Positions 34,801-47,452 of a DNA stretch of 64,000 nt are shown piece by piece (the first letter of the stretch is position 1; each line of letters opens with the position of its first letter). Below the pieces are notes generated by a model. That model saw only the letters and a program-made list of their open reading frames with translations, was not told the origin of the DNA and did not search any database. Both the position numbers and the translations under genes were made by a program. This DNA is from Coprinopsis marcescibilis (taxonomy: Eukaryota; Basidiomycota; Agaricomycetes; Agaricales; Psathyrellaceae): contig ML210182.1 in NCBI GenBank assembly GCA_004369085.1, forward strand, positions 156,298-220,297, in the 5' to 3' direction.

Positions 34801-36187
34801 TCTGGGGCTAAAGTTATGGATGTAGGCTCAGATAGAACGGTTCGGGTGTGGAATAACCGTATCCGTGCAGAAATAGCACGACTGAGCCATAACGCACCGA
34901 TTGTTAACTCGTTCTGGTTGGCCGATGATGTTGGAGTTGTGACGCTGACGGACGATGGGCTGGTGCATAGATGGTCGAGAATTGTAAGTTTTTTCTTCCT
35001 GTTCCCCTGGTACGTTTGAGTTTGAGCGAATTTGCGGAAAAATTTCTTCCATTTTTCCTGTAGGCTGATAATCAGTGGAAGTGGTCGATGTTGTTGGACG
35101 CGGGTAATGATTATCGTTCAGAGCAGGATCCAATCTGCTTCGCTTACACTCGTGAGCGAATCGCTGTTTCGTTCCCCAGAATGGGAGTGAAAGTATGGAC
35201 GTGGAACAGAGGTGGGTTATTCTTTCGAGATTGCTATACTGTCCGGCTTGGCTGAGGGAGGATCGATGAAGTTCTTTCGATGTGGCAGGCGCAGCGGTCG
35301 ATTTTGAGACAGAATGTGACCGCCATCAAATTCGTTCCAGACGGTTCAGCGTTGATGGGTGGTACGCGGGATGGAGCACTGTGAGTTTTCGAGTTTTAAG
35401 ATCTATTTTCTTTAGATGTCCTAACATTTGTTCGACGCTTTAGATGGTATTGCGAGATACCTAATGGGACTTTGCGTGCTTATGCGTTTTTGAAAAGCAA
35501 GATGCAAGTCCATCACATCGCGTTTCTTATCACCGCATGCTTATTGACGTCCGCGTGCTAGAATTTCCCTTGATATGAGTCCACAAGGTACACATGTCCT
35601 CGTCGGTCAATCTGGAAGCAGTGCAGTGCTGGTAGGAATTCGAACAACGGAGAATAAAGGCCATGCCGAGCAAATGTATTCATGTAAAGATCCTGATGTT
35701 TGGACCGGGGCTGAGTTCGGTACGGTGTTTGCCACCATGGGGCAGGCGATATTGCTGGGGGTTGTAGAGTCGAGTGTTCTCGTGTGGGATAGAAAAAAGG
35801 GCACGATTGTATATGGGCTGCAGCACGACGACGGTATGTGCTTTTGCGTTCCTCGGGCGTAAATCGGTCTCTCTAACTGAGCTCGCTATGTTGCAACAGA
35901 TGACTATATTGAGGCTGTCGCGGTGAGTGATATGTCCGGATTTGGTTTGACATGCCTCGCAACAGCTTTATGACGTTTGTTCACGTATGTAGACTACCGA
36001 CGGCGCTGCAGGAAAGGAAGGCTGCATGATTACCACGACAAGAAAAGGACAGCTATGTTGGTGGGCGCTACCGGTTGCTGCGCAAACGGCAGGTGGGTGA
36101 GCTACCGTTGGAAGAGTATGGGCTTTACTGACATCTTGAGCCCAAAAAGACGACTCTCAGAAGAAACGTCTTAAACAGTCGATCTAA
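31855..36187 (+). CDS. WD40-repeat protein with long disordered N-terminus
   Basis: About a dozen exons. The first half is Ser/Pro/Thr-rich and low in order (acidic start MAASHSGSSEGDEDSS, then repeated PPPT.PKA motifs). From about 34715 a beta-propeller follows: RIDMSSDGNYFVLS, SDRTVRVWNNRI, DDGLVHRWSRI, GVKVWTWNR, VTAIKFVPDGSALMGGTRDG, SSVLVWDRKKG. A final intron (36093-36140, CTGAC branch point) adds a basic tail, QKDDSQKKRLKQS, ending at TAA 36185. WD40 propellers are interaction platforms. I cannot place the gene in a named complex. The unspliced reading would stop at GGTGGGTGA, but the spliced tail reads better. Confidence 0.72.
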
Positions 36188-36938
36188 GAACGGGTGGATG
36201 ATGGAGATCAACCCCAGATCAAGGGGCGGCTTTGTTGTTTTGTTTTCGATTTCGCTGTCGGATAAATTAATATGGATTTTTCTACGATATAACATACCAT
36301 TTTTTCAGAGTAACTCTACGGATTCGCTAATTTTTTGTCTTGGACATGTAATATAAGTGGATATTATCTGTGTGAGATGAATTGCAAGCGCTACTCCGGC
36401 CAATTGCCTTTTTGAAAGATGTTGAACGTGGACGGGATTTGTGCATGTTTGGAGTCGTGCCACGGACAGGGCCGTGCTCCTTTACCTGTGTGCGATCAGT
36501 CCGAGTAACAACCAACCCATCCTCCAGACCGTCAGCGACAGTCAGCGCTCCAAATCGTTCTGCAGCCTCGCGTGTTCCATTTTATCGCCCTGTATGTTCT
36601 CCATATCGCTCTACTCGTTCCCCGCTGGCATCCAGCGAGCTCCAGACCTCATATTGACCGTTTATCGCATGTCTATGCAGATTTTACTCCCAGTCGCGCC
36701 AACTTCACACTTAACAGCCTCTCGACGCTCATCACATTCACGTACCGCGGTCATTTCTGTTGGGACTCATCTTAGGCTACTACCTTTGTGAGTCTTCCGT
36801 TCTGTTATCCTTGTGCTGCGACAAACCGGGGCATAGCCACGAGGCGGTTGCCACGCTGAAGTGCAAGCCATTGCCCAGCGCAGGGCGATATTACTGTGAG
36901 GGAACCATTTCACTCACCTTTTCTCCGTAGTGAACAGT
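36188..36938. other. Upstream region of CDC42
   Basis: About 750 bp without a supported gene. The ORFs at 36382-36791 lack domains. Likely the 3' region of the WD40 gene plus the CDC42 promoter and 5' leader. Confidence 0.5.
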
Positions 36939-37744
36939 ATGCAGACAATTAAGTGTGTTGTTGTTGGAGATGGTGCGGTTGGAAAGGTTCGTCCTCCTGT
37001 CTGCTACATCAACCAGCCAACCACTTGGCCTAACCTTATCCTAGACTTGTCTCCTCATCTCGTATACCACCAACAAGTTCCCCAGCGAATATGTTCCAAC
37101 TGTACGTCCCCCACCTTGATTCTACAGCAATTCTCTGGATATGGAATACTCGGCCCAGGTGTTCGACAACTATGCGGTCACAGTTATGATCGGGGAGGAC
37201 CCTTATACGTTAGGTCTGTTCGACACCGCCGGTAAGCACAACAGATTTCTTTGTCTTTTCTGAAAAAATCCTAACGTTGCACCAGGTCAGGAGGATTATG
37301 ATCGCCTTCGGCCCTTGTCGTACCCTCAAACGGACGTCTTCCTCGTATGCTTCAGTGTCACATCACCAGCTTCCTTTGAAAACGTAAAAGAGAAGTGGTT
37401 CCCAGAAGTGCATCATCACTGTCCAGGGGTACCATGCTTGATTGTTGGGACACAGATAGATTTGCGAGACGACGCCCAAGTGATCGAGAAGTTGGCGAGG
37501 CAGAAGCAGAGACCCGTCACTTCTGAGCAAGGTGAACGGCTTGCAAGGGAACTCGGCGCGGTCAAATACGTCGAATGCTCGGCATTGACGCAGAAGGGTT
37601 TGAAGAACGTATTCGATGAGGTGCGTTGGCTCGCCTTTTCGCCGTTTGCGTGGAATACTAACCTTAAGCTCAACGCAGGCTATCGTCGCCGCCCTGGAGC
37701 CGCCGATTGTCCCTAGGAAGAGCAGAAAGTGCAACATCCTTTAA
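36939..37744 (+). CDS. CDC42: Rho-family GTPase Cdc42
   Basis: Five exons joining to a protein of ~190 residues: [20 protein letters not shown] (P-loop), [14 protein letters not shown] (switch I), [17 protein letters not shown] (switch II, split by an intron at 37233-37285), GTQIDLRDD (base recognition, TQID form typical of Cdc42) and [18 protein letters not shown]. It ends [10 protein letters not shown], a CaaX box (CNIL) expected to be geranylgeranylated, preceded by basic residues for membrane binding. Cdc42 drives polarised growth. The [18 protein letters not shown] stretch is close to textbook Cdc42. Introns are 36988-37051 or so and others of about 50-70 nt. Confidence 0.95.
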
Positions 37745-38303
37745 TGAACTATTGACGATCGACAGTCCCCGTGGTTTATTTACGTCTTTCTTCACGAGCC
37801 CGCATCCTTTGCCACGACCTGGTTATATATCCGACGTTTGCCTTATTTCCTACTGCTACCCCTTATCTCCCGCTTTTTCTCCACCTCCTTTTTATGTTAA
37901 ATCAGACCTTCTTCGGTTTTCCATCTCAATGCTAAGTTTCAAGGTGAAATGGCGTGTTGTGGATTTCACCAACAATAATTAGAAGCTTCCTAGAGTTACT
38001 GTGTTACATTACCGTTACGGAGCTTCGTTATTGCCAATTGCTTCATACCCAGGTATAGCTGACCACATTAAGCGAATCATCTGGTATAGGCCCAACTGAG
38101 TACTGAGCGCTGAGTATTAAGTCTCTTATTCTTTCAAAATCTCTCTCGAAAATAGTATTTTTGGCCCTGTCAGTTCCTGCTGGTTGCGATTCTGGTCCTG
38201 CCGGGATCCGTCCGTATACAATGATCCGGCTCGAGTCTTCGCCGGCTTTCCATCAGTACCGTGACCAGTGCCAAGAGAATTGTTTCTCTCCCCCAACCTC
38301 ACA
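37745..38303. other. Intergenic between CDC42 and SF3B4
   Basis: No gene seen. CDC42 3' trailer followed by the likely SF3B4 promoter. Confidence 0.5.
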
Positions 38304-39460
38304 ATGTCGCGTCCACAAGACGACAGGAACCAAGAAGCTACAGTGTACTTGGTGAGTGTTGTTGCTTGAAATACTGGGACTAGGTCGCTGAATACTCACA
38401 TGCAGGGTAATCTGGATGAAAGGTGTACCGATGCACTTGTTTGGGAGTTGATGTTGCAAGCTGGTCCAGTGGGTAAGTATCCTCGTTTCTTTGAAAGTAC
38501 GAGTTGAATCTGATGTTAAATTTCTAGTAAATGTACACTTGCCAAAGGACCGTATCTCCATGGCCCATCAAGGCTACGGTTTCTGCGAGTTTTTGACTGA
38601 AGAGGATGCAGAATATGCCTGTAAGATCATGAACCAGATTAAATTGTGGGGGAAGCCCATAAGAGTTAACAAGGTTCGTCACAGGTGGTTCCTCTAGCTG
38701 GACAAAATAATGACGTACAACTTCCAGGCCTCTTCCGACAAAAAACAACTGGACGTTGGTGCCAATCTTTTCGTTGGAAACTTGGACGAAAACGTGGATG
38801 AGCGGTTGTTGTATGACACGTTCAGCGCGTTTGGTATGATGGCTACAACGGCAAAAGTGAGTTATTCAGTGTTATGATGCTCAAGTGGACGTTCTAACGA
38901 GTACTGGCTTCTAGATTGCCCGTGACCCAAGTACTGGAGTCTCAAAAGGCTACGGCTTCGTGTCTTATACGGATTTCGAGTCATCAGACGCAGCCATCGA
39001 ATCCATGAATGGCCAATTCCTGATGAACAAAGCCATTACAGTGCAATACGCGTTCAAGAAAGATGGAAAGGGAGAGCGTCACGGTACTTCCGCGGAACGA
39101 CTGCTCGCAGCCCAAGCTCGCAAGAACAACGCCCTTCCTGTTGCCGCGCGTCCACCGCCAGCTCCGATGGCATTTGGTGGTCGTCCCGCTGTTCCTGGCT
39201 TCCCTCAACCTTATCAGGTGGGACAGTTTGCGGGTGCTCTTGCTGCCCCTCCCCCGCCCCCTGGGTTTACGCCTCAGCAAACTATTGTTGCCCCCCAGAT
39301 GGGTATGCCGCCAATGGGTATGCCTCCTATGCAGATGGGAATGCCGATGCAGATGGCACCTCCTCCGCCTGTTGGAATGCCAGCGATGTTCCCTGGGTAC
39401 GGTGCTCCCCCGGGCTACGGGCAATTCCCACCTCCCCCACCACCAATGCAGCCTCATTAG
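38304..39460 (+). CDS. HSH49: Splicing factor 3b subunit 4 (SF3B4/Hsh49)
   Basis: Starts [20 protein letters not shown], with short introns at 38353, 38472 and others. Two RRM domains: RNP2 VYLGNLD and RNP1 QGYGFCEF; then [20 protein letters not shown] and [21 protein letters not shown]-terminal tail rich in Pro, Gly and Met ([16 protein letters not shown]) follows, as in SF3B4 of other species. SF3B4 is a U2 snRNP subunit that helps recognise the branch site. The order, spacing and Pro/Met tail leave little doubt. Confidence 0.94.
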
Positions 39461-39619
39461 CTGTTTTAGTATCTTTTGTCGCATCGTAGATATCCATGCA
39501 TCGTTGTACTTGTAGCATACATTGTAATGAACGGACTGTTCCAACTCGAATTGCTGGGAAGTTCATGCAATTATTTGGCAATAATTTCCGGTATACATAG
39601 TATATAGTACAGTGTTATG

Positions 39620-40362
39620 TTAGTAGTGGAGAACCACCTCTGGTGGCTGAGAACGGAGCATTGAGCGTGGCGAAGTGGATCGAGAAAGGTAAGCACATAC
39701 CGGTCCTCGCGTCTCGAATGCGAGCCAATCGCCTGTTCCTGTCGGCAACAGACCCATGGATCTACATTTCCACAGGCCGACTCCCAATGTCAAGAGATTG
39801 CAAGCGATGTACACAAGCTTCTGCAGGGGAAGCGTCGATATTGATTTAGAGTTCTTGGAGGTCGACGGGGCGAATTGTGCAAAGGCTGTAATGGATTTTG
39901 TCAGCACAAGGAAAGCATATGAAGGCTGGGCAGGGCGCCTACCGTCGTTCATAGAGAAGACATTCTTGAAAGGTGTCATGAGCAACATGAAGACTATACC
40001 CATGCTGAAAATCTGGACACCGCTTCCTGACATGTAGAGCATGAAAGCTTGCATTGGAAGCTGCTTTGCGGGAGACGTGGCAAAGTCCCATGCCCTCTGT
40101 GCTTTAATGGCATCGTAGGATTGTTTTGTGGGTGCGGTCTTCTTTACTGGCGCTTTCTATGCGAAGTGGACGCTTTAGTGTCCATAACTCTGCGAGAGAG
40201 CCTGCCGGTGCACTAACCGATGACGATGCCTTAGTTCCTGTAAATCCGGGGGGCGGTGGTAGTTTAACCGATCTAACAATTGTTTGACTATTGAAAAATG
40301 AGGAATAGGAATTGAACTCACTTTGAGGGCTCTAATGAGGAGTATTCTAGGATGGGGGACAT
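39620..40362 (-). CDS. EMC4: ER membrane protein complex subunit 4
   Basis: ATG 40362, introns at about 40320-40288 and near 40228-40165, and a last intron before PPEVVLHY-stop. The product (about 180 residues) contains SYDAIKAQRAWDFATSPAKQ, MQAFMLYMSGSGVQIFSMGI and LVYIACNLLTLGVGLWKCRS..LLPTGTGDWL. These are the EMC4 signature and its two membrane segments. EMC inserts and chaperones membrane proteins in the ER. It converges with SF3B4 (160 bp between stops) and diverges from the amidohydrolase gene. Confidence 0.93.
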
Positions 40363-40513
40363 GGTGGAAGGAAGCAGCCTGACGCGAACGTGAGAATGAC
40401 CGGCAACCATGACCTTCATCACTGCTAGTGCTTGACCTCGGTCCACACCATCCACAGCGACGACCACGACCATTCCACACTCTGTTTCAATAGCTGTCTG
40501 ATGCTTGTACGCA
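40363..40513. promoter_or_regulatory. Short divergent promoter, EMC4 / amidohydrolase
   Basis: Only about 151 bp separate the two start codons. Both genes must share this interval, though overlapping 5' leaders are possible. Confidence 0.5.
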
Positions 40514-43500
40514 ATGGAGTCTAAGCTCCGAGTTATACCATTGCTTCCTCAGCCGCGAAGTTCTGTGGTCACCACCAGACAGCCCCGACGAAGGAACCTC
40601 GTTGAAACCTTTGCTCTGCTTCTGATTGTCTCGCTTGCTTTCACAATATTTGCTCTCTACTCAGCTCAGAGTGTGACATTGCATCGTCTGAACGCGTCTA
40701 AACGCAAAGCCCGAATCTTCCAAGACCCTGCAGACGATTGGAAAGACGACACATGGCCGCTACGCGAACAAACGCGCTGGGATATCTCGACCGACTATGC
40801 TTATCCCCGCAAATTGGAATACGACGTAACTGAAGGAACGTGGCTTAGACTGGATGTCCATCCGAAGACGGGGGACATCGTCTTTGACATGATAGGGGAT
40901 ATTTACTGCATCCCTGCTGAATCCATTTCCGCCACCAGCGTTAGTCGCGCACGACCGGTTCTCCGGGGTGTTCCACATGACTCGGACCCCCATTTCTCGC
41001 CGGATGGTGACAGACTGGTGTTCAGAAGTGATGCCGAACTGGGAGTGGAGAATATCTGGGTCATGGAATGGAAGGGGTGCACGGAAGTCGAGATTTCTCC
41101 TGAGGACGAGAACGATGCGAACCTCCTGAGTTCTGGAATCAAGGAGACTGGCGAGCGGAGGACGAGGCGACTGCTTCTGGAAGGGCGAGCAGGAGGTGTG
41201 TTTTCTATCTTATGGAAGAGAAGTCGGACTGACAGCGTGAATATAGCCCAGCGTGTTACCAACGAAACCTATAGATGGGTCTCGGACGCTCGCTTCCATC
41301 CCTTCGACTCAAAGGTCGTGGCTACGAAGTGGTATACTTCTGCACGGTCTTTGGGTGCCGGAGAAGGTTGGGAATACACTGTCCCCACTGTCGAAGATCT
41401 CAAGAGGGGTGTAAAACGCCGGATTTCTGTCGGTAGCGGCGCTCGTGTGCTGAGCCGGACTTTACCTCTGGGATGGACATCAGAGAACTATGGTGACCAG
41501 CAGATTGGTCCTGAGCAAATCATCTGGTCCGGAAATGACAGTCTCATTTACGCGAAGAATGTTGTAGACCAATCGAGCTTTGAATACAGCAAAGGTACGC
41601 ACTTCCCATTCAGTTCCCGCTTAGTATATGATGCCAAAAATATGACCAAAATACGACAGATGTTCACAATGGAATATACGCTGTCTTCCAACGAAATCTT
41701 ACCACTAAATCCACGGAGCAACTGGTCAGCTCGTCTCCAGGAGGCGCCAGTCGACCAGAGATTTCTCGTGACGGAAGGACTTTAGCGTTCGTTCGTCGCG
41801 TTCGCGATAAACAAGCTTTGGTGCTCAAGTGAGGAATGCACATCCTCATTCTTGAAGTACCGACCGTCTAACCTGATCGTAGAGACTTGGAAACGGGAAG
41901 CATCCACAACGTTTGGCACGGGCTGACCTATGACCTCACTTCAATTTCTGCTCCAATGGGTACCTACCCTTCGTTTGCCTTCACGCCATCGGACGACGCC
42001 GTGATCATCTGGGCCGCTGGTCAAATCTACCGTGTCCCCTTAACTGTCAACGATCGAGGAGAAAGGGTTGCTGGTAGTTCACCACATCCTATCCGATTCA
42101 CAGCGCACATTGAGAAGCGTCTCGCGGATACTCTGACAGGCGGAACAACTGACCTTGTGAAACTTGAAACTCAAGAAACCCAGCGCGTCAAGGCGTTCAA
42201 GGAGCTTAGAGTCAATGGCAGAGGAAGCAGCGTGGTCTTCCAAGGCGCAGGAGTGACATACCTGCATAGCACTTACGAGAAGGATACGGTGGCAGTACCG
42301 ACTCTCTACCCAGATCTTCCCTATTACTCGCCGTCGTTTGTCTATGGCGCCGACAACCTCATTCTTCACGCTCGTTGGTCAGACGTCGAATTTACAACCT
42401 TTGAACTGGCCAACACATTGTCTGGTGCGGTGTACGAGTTGACAGGTTTACCTTTGGGGCGGTACTTCTCACCAATCCTGTGCGAATGCGAAAGTGCAAA
42501 CCGACAAATTGCATTCATCAAGACTGGTGGAGATTACCTGACCGGTGACATTCTTGCGACAGCCAAACCTGGCCTCTATCTTGGCTCGTTGACCATCCCA
42601 TTAAACGAAACCAACGACTCCCCAACCTCGAACAAGATCCCAGTGCACAATTTTAGATACGTCCAAACCGAGATCAACACGGACGATCGTGCTTCTCTAC
42701 AGTTCTTGGAAGGAAACAAGAAGCTACTCGTTCAACAATCCTCTCGCTCATTCATCGTCGACCTGGCTGCTGGCGCGGACGAATTCGGCAACTACCCTCA
42801 CCAAACAATAGCGGAGGGCAGAATGTCTTCAGAGATATCGGCTTCGCTCAAGCTTGATAGTTCTGGAAAATATGTTCCGGACAAGGTCGCGTTTGTGGAT
42901 TTCTTCCATGTGTATCTGGCACCCGGATCTTCTGTCGAGCCTGCTGACGGTCTCTGGTCGAGGCCCGGAAATGCAACCGAAGGACTGGCAAGACTGAGCG
43001 TGGATGGAGGACATGACATTACTTGGAGTCGGGATGGTCGCAAACTGTTCTGGTTCTTGGGTTCGTCACATCTACACTCGGTTGGCTGTGCTTGCTAACT
43101 TGCTCGATTAGGACCTTATTTGCACGTCTTGGAAGTGTACAGATTGAGCAGGTGCTCAGATACCATTAAGCAGGACAAGCTCACCTTTGGAATCGGCTGC
43201 GTAAAGGACCTGCTTTATTACCAAGAGGTTATTGTCGAGCATTCTACCGACATTGCTAGAATGAGGAACGACGCGTCCGCGCTTCAGTCTTCCAAAAATC
43301 TAAACGCGGACCTGCTTATCATATTCAATGCAACCTTGGTGACGATGGCGACACGGAAAGAAGAGACCGACGTCATCAGAGGTGGAATATTGATTGTTCG
43401 AGGAGGGGTTATCGATGCAGTAGCCACTTTGGAGACATTCACAAGACCGCAAGGTGCAATGGTCATCGACGCCAAAGGAGGTATGTTCCCTCTCGCCGTT

Positions 43501-44910
43501 ATTCTGAATGGGTACTGATCAACTTGGCTCAGGCTATGTGATTCCTGGGTTTGTCGACGTCCATGGTCACTGGGAAGGATATGCAGAGAGATATCCAGCA
43601 AAGTCTTGGGAGATGGAAACTTTCTTGGCATTTGGCGTGACAACGCTGCACAATCCAAGTGCTGATACCGTCAATGGCCCGGCTGAACGCAGTCGAATTG
43701 AAAGGGGCCAAATGATTGGACCGCGCGTATTTACCGTTGGAGATATTATTTATGGCGCTGGTGCTCCTGGTATTCACCAAGATATTGTGGATCTGCCGGA
43801 GGCATATTCTGCGCTGACCAGGATCAAGGCGGAAGGAGGTCCGTTTGCGATTTCCTACAAGAACTATAACATTCCATCACGGTTGGTGAATCTCTGTGAT
43901 GCGGGAATATGCTTTCTAACCTTTGTTTAGTGCCTCACGGCAGCGGTTGTTGACCGTAGCCCACAAATTCAACATGCTCTGTGTCCCAGAGGGTGGTATG
44001 AACTACGACTGGGATCTCACATACATCATTGACGGTAAGTTTGGTACGTTTCGCGCATTCAAATGGACTAATCATGCCGATGTTTAGGCATGACGACGGT
44101 CGAACATGCGATCCCTGTCCCTGAGCTCTACGACGACGTCTTGAATTTATTCGCGTTGAGTGGAACTGGGTCGACCCCGACACACGTCGTGAACTATGGT
44201 GGAGCATGGGGAGAGCAATATGTATGGGCAAACGAAGACATACCCAACGATCCCAAGTAAGAGGAACCCTGGATCGAACTGTAGCTTTCTGACCTGTACT
44301 CTGTTCCTCAGGTTGCGGAGGTTTACTCGACACGATATCATTGAAGGACTGTCCGAATCAACAGCAAGACCCAGGAATTGTACGTGCATTTGTTTGGTTA
44401 GTTTTATGTCATTGTAATCCCAAAACAGCATACGCTCTTTTCAACACCTCTGCTTCCGTGGCGCGAATGGTGCAGAAGGGGCTGCTGGCCAACATTGGTG
44501 CACACGGAGAACCGCCACTAGGTGTGAACTATCACGCTGAAATGGAATTTACACGAGCTGGAGGGCTGAGTCGATACGAGGTATGACCGAGTGCAAGCAT
44601 TGTTGTTCTATAGACTCACTGATGATCCCCTCAGACTCTACGTGCCGCGACCATCGATGGTGCAAAGACACTTGGACTTCACAAGTCAATAGGATCTCTT
44701 GAGGTTGGGAAACTCGCAGATCTGCTCGTCTATCCTCCTGGGGTTGAATTGCTGGAGAAGGATGGCGACAGCCCTTTCTCGACAATCGGGCCGACACGGG
44801 ATATCCTTTTTGTTGCCCGAGGAGGAAGAATTTGGGACGCTTCAACAATGCAAGAAGTTTGGCCCGTCGCAGGCAGGAAGCAAATGATGCCTATTATCAA
44901 CCCAGAATAG
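40514..44910 (+). CDS. Membrane-anchored beta-propeller amidohydrolase
   Basis: ATG 40514, TAG 44908. After a basic start (RQPRRRNL) a helix (VETFALLLIVSLAFTIFALYSA, residues ~30-52) predicts a type II anchor. About 800 residues of TolB/PD40-like blades follow (FDMIGDIYCIP, DPHFSPDGDRLVF, FTPSDDAVIIWAAGQIYRV, LDSSGKYV, ITWSRDGRKLFWF). Next comes an amidohydrolase TIM barrel: PGFVDVHGH (metal HxH), MTTVEHAIPVP, LLANIGAHGE, AEMEFTRAGG and IGSLEVGKLADLLVYP. This matches the imidazolonepropionase-like amidohydrolases that carry an N-terminal WD40-like propeller. Substrate not known. The HxH, later His and C-terminal beta-roll motif indicate an active metal site. Confidence 0.87.
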
Positions 44911-46002
44911 TGTGATATCGCGACTCGGGTACTACTTATACCCTAATGAACAACATTCTTCTTAACCATTGGTTGGATTTCGCTTTCAAGTGTCGCCACC
45001 GAGCGACATGCTAATTACATATAGGCAGCTCCGATTCGGACTGTGGCTGTGCAATAGGGACTCGGAGCTCATGGGTTCCAGCCCTCCACAGCCTGACGCA
45101 ACTATGGGGTCTATCCTTATCCCTCGACCTTTCTATAGGTCGATCGGCTTACAGCGGCTCCATTTGAATTGGAACACTCTGGATCCACGTGGAGCTTGGA
45201 AAAAGGTATATAAAGGTCGTCCTCAAGTCAATGGCCCGGATCTTCTTCAGGGTTGCAACCTCATCTTCTCCCACCTCTCTACTTCTCTCGTCGTCACTGT
45301 GGTCCGCATGCGGGTTCACCTCAATCACTCGTCTCGTCTCCTTTGCCGTACGTGCCACCTGGGCATTGTCGCTGGCTGAACGCCTTCTCTGCAGATCCGA
45401 CACCCTCCCCGTCTCATCCGGATGATTGACCTGGCCAGCTTTCACACTGCGCCTCGCAATCGGGGTTATTGGACGCCATACCTTTTGAAATCTCCCTTTC
45501 GCGTGGATGGATGAAGCGTGAGGTGTATCTTCTCTTTGCGTTGCTGAAGTAGATGCGCAGGTACCTCTTGAACCGGCTCTTTGCAAGGCACACCGACATA
45601 TGGCGTTTTGGACTCGGTCCTCGCCGTCTCACAGTTTCAGTGGATATGATCCGGCTTGTGTTCTGAGGAGTCAGTTATGGTCACGTTGCGATGCGTTCAG
45701 GATATACCCCCTTCCGGGGTTTGGTTTTCAACAACCAATAGGCTCGTTTTCTCGCCATCCTCATCTTCCTGCCCCTTTCCGTCAACATCAGTGTCCTCAT
45801 TTTTGGTGCTACACAGACTATCGGCAGACCGTCATCACCAGTCACCCCTATCCCATGATCTAGTACCTAGCCTAGGACTAGTGTCGTTTGGTTCTGTTGT
45901 CATTGTCAGCTACCTCCTCCTGTATCTCCTTTGTTGTCGGGTTGTTGGAGTCGTAGGCAGAGATTTGTCGTTGTCGTTGCAGTAGGGGCGTTGGTTGCGT
46001 TG

Positions 46003-46028
46003 CGGTTAGGGTTGTTGGTTAGGGTTGT
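46003..46028. repeat. Two TTAGGG units in a GT-rich context
   Basis: GGTTAGGGTTGTTGGTTAGG then GTTGTGG: two TTAGGG hexamers spaced 15 nt apart. The hexamer is the fungal telomere unit but these are not tandem, so a chance match is likely. Confidence 0.4.
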
Positions 46029-46454
46029 GGACGACGTTATGTTCGGCCTCGCTCTCTTTCGGCCCAGCGGCTGTCGAGCCACTTCAGGTGCGTCATTTAT
46101 GATTGCTTGCACTGCCATGTTCTAACACATCTTCAGACGCACACATTATGCGATCTTGGCTTCCAGGTCGCCAGCCGGAGTGCATCCATCCTTACGGAAG
46201 TATCCTTCCCCATACGCCTTCTTTCCCCCTCGTCATTCGACAATCGTCTTACGGCATTGTTCCAGCGTCTGGTGGTCTTCAGCCCTCAAACGAATGGAAG
46301 TATCCCAGTCGTATCATTTTCGGTCTAGCAGTAGTCTCAAAGCTCTCTTCTGCAGCTGGCGCTGGCCTTTAGGTTTCACCTGCCTTTTAGGCTTCCTTCG
46401 TTACGTGGTCTTTTCGGTGCGTTTGTTTTCTCCTACTCTCTGTGATGTGTTCTT

Positions 46455-46490
46455 ACTCTTTTATCTTGATATACTCTTTTATCTTGATAT
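46455..46490. repeat. Perfect 18-bp tandem duplication
   Basis: ACTCTTTTATCTTGATAT occurs twice in direct succession (46455-46472 and 46473-46490) in AT-rich intergenic sequence. Confidence 0.9.
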
Positions 46491-46592
46491 AGTTCCAACT
46501 GCGCTTATTGTTGTTAGAGTTGTGTCTGGAGGAGTAGGGTGCGGATAGTGGTAGGGTAACCCCCCGGTGTTAGGTGGTGGACAACTCGACTT

Positions 46593-46777
46593 GGTAGCGC
46601 ACGTTCTGTGGTGGGCGTGCGTTGCGGTGGGTGGTGGGACAAGTCTTTTCTATCAACATTTTGCCGAAGCACCGGTGGTGGTTTGGTGGTGGAACGTAGT
46701 GGCAGTTTCTCTTTTCCTTTCATACTCTGGTAGCGCATGCTCTGCATTGGGGCGGCGCTGAGGCGGGTGGTGGGACA
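46593..46777. repeat. Diverged 49-bp direct repeat
   Basis: 46593-46641 and 46729-46777 both begin GGTAGCGCA and end GGGTGGTGGGACA with a G-rich centre. Similar length, moderate identity. Confidence 0.65.
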
Positions 46778-46857
46778 TGAATATCATTTCAATTTATTAT
46801 CACTGTAACTAGTAGTGACATGATCTCTTTCCAATTCGCAAAAATGTTCTTCGCTTC

Positions 46858-47452
46858 TTACACACTGGGAACCATCTTACTTTCCGAATATGGTTGCGAA
46901 TGTGGTGCCTTCGTACCTATGGGAATGTCAAGCTCCGTCTGCATGATGAAGTGTGGACCATACCCAATGTAAGCCCGACCTGGGTCATTGAACACAACAT
47001 AGCCCCTATCTCCTGGGACACCGAGCTTGTCCTCAAAGAACTTGAACAACGCCTTGCTGTACTTTTCGTTCACCTCGGGGTTAATGTTGTCCAAGCTGAC
47101 CTGCAATACTACGTTAACTAGTTTCCCACCTGCGATGCAAGACACTCACGATTGACAGGATGAAAGCGGGGTCAAAGGTACCGCCAAAAGTCAATGTGGG
47201 GTTATGTCTGACGTTAATGGAGATGTATTTCTCGGGCTTGCTCAAGAGCTCTGCGCCCAGCTGGTAGGGTTTCGCCGGTTATACGAATGGCGGTGCAAGA
47301 CAAGCGAACGAGTCTCTCCTTACCTTGGAGAATTCGACCACAAAGGCCTTTTCATCTGCGATCTATGAAATACGGTCAAGTTTAGGGGCTTTCGTGAGTC
47401 ACGCAAGGGTCGCTCGCACTTTCACGTTGGTGATGAGTTCGAGGGCTGGCAT
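46858..47452 (-). CDS. MIF-like tautomerase
   Basis: Four exons; ATG 47452, TAA 46858. About 120 residues: MPALELITNVK, ISINVRHNPTLTFGGTFDPA, IVSLDNINPEVN and GRAYIGYGPHFIMQ. The Pro directly after Met is the catalytic base of MIF-family tautomerases (exposed when Met is removed), and the length fits a MIF subunit that trimerises. The substrate in fungi is not established. Introns at about 47412-47356, 47317-47255 and 47151-47102. Confidence 0.85.

Larger units (their letters stand above)
44911..46857. other. Gene-poor, GT-rich interval with short repeats
   Basis: No reliable gene. A TATATAAA (45207-45214) precedes a 64-codon plus ORF (start about 45231, MARIFFRVATSSS), and 45149-45586 is open on the minus strand (145 codons). 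Neither shows domains. The right half is poly-T/GT-rich and holds the direct repeats listed separately. Confidence 0.4.

Noticed and set aside
45149..45586. 145-codon minus-strand ORF
   Set aside because: Some coding-like composition, but no domain and no matching exons up- or downstream; the opposite strand has a TATA box inside it.
46003..46028. Interstitial telomere
   Set aside because: Only two TTAGGG units, not tandem, in generally GT-rich DNA.
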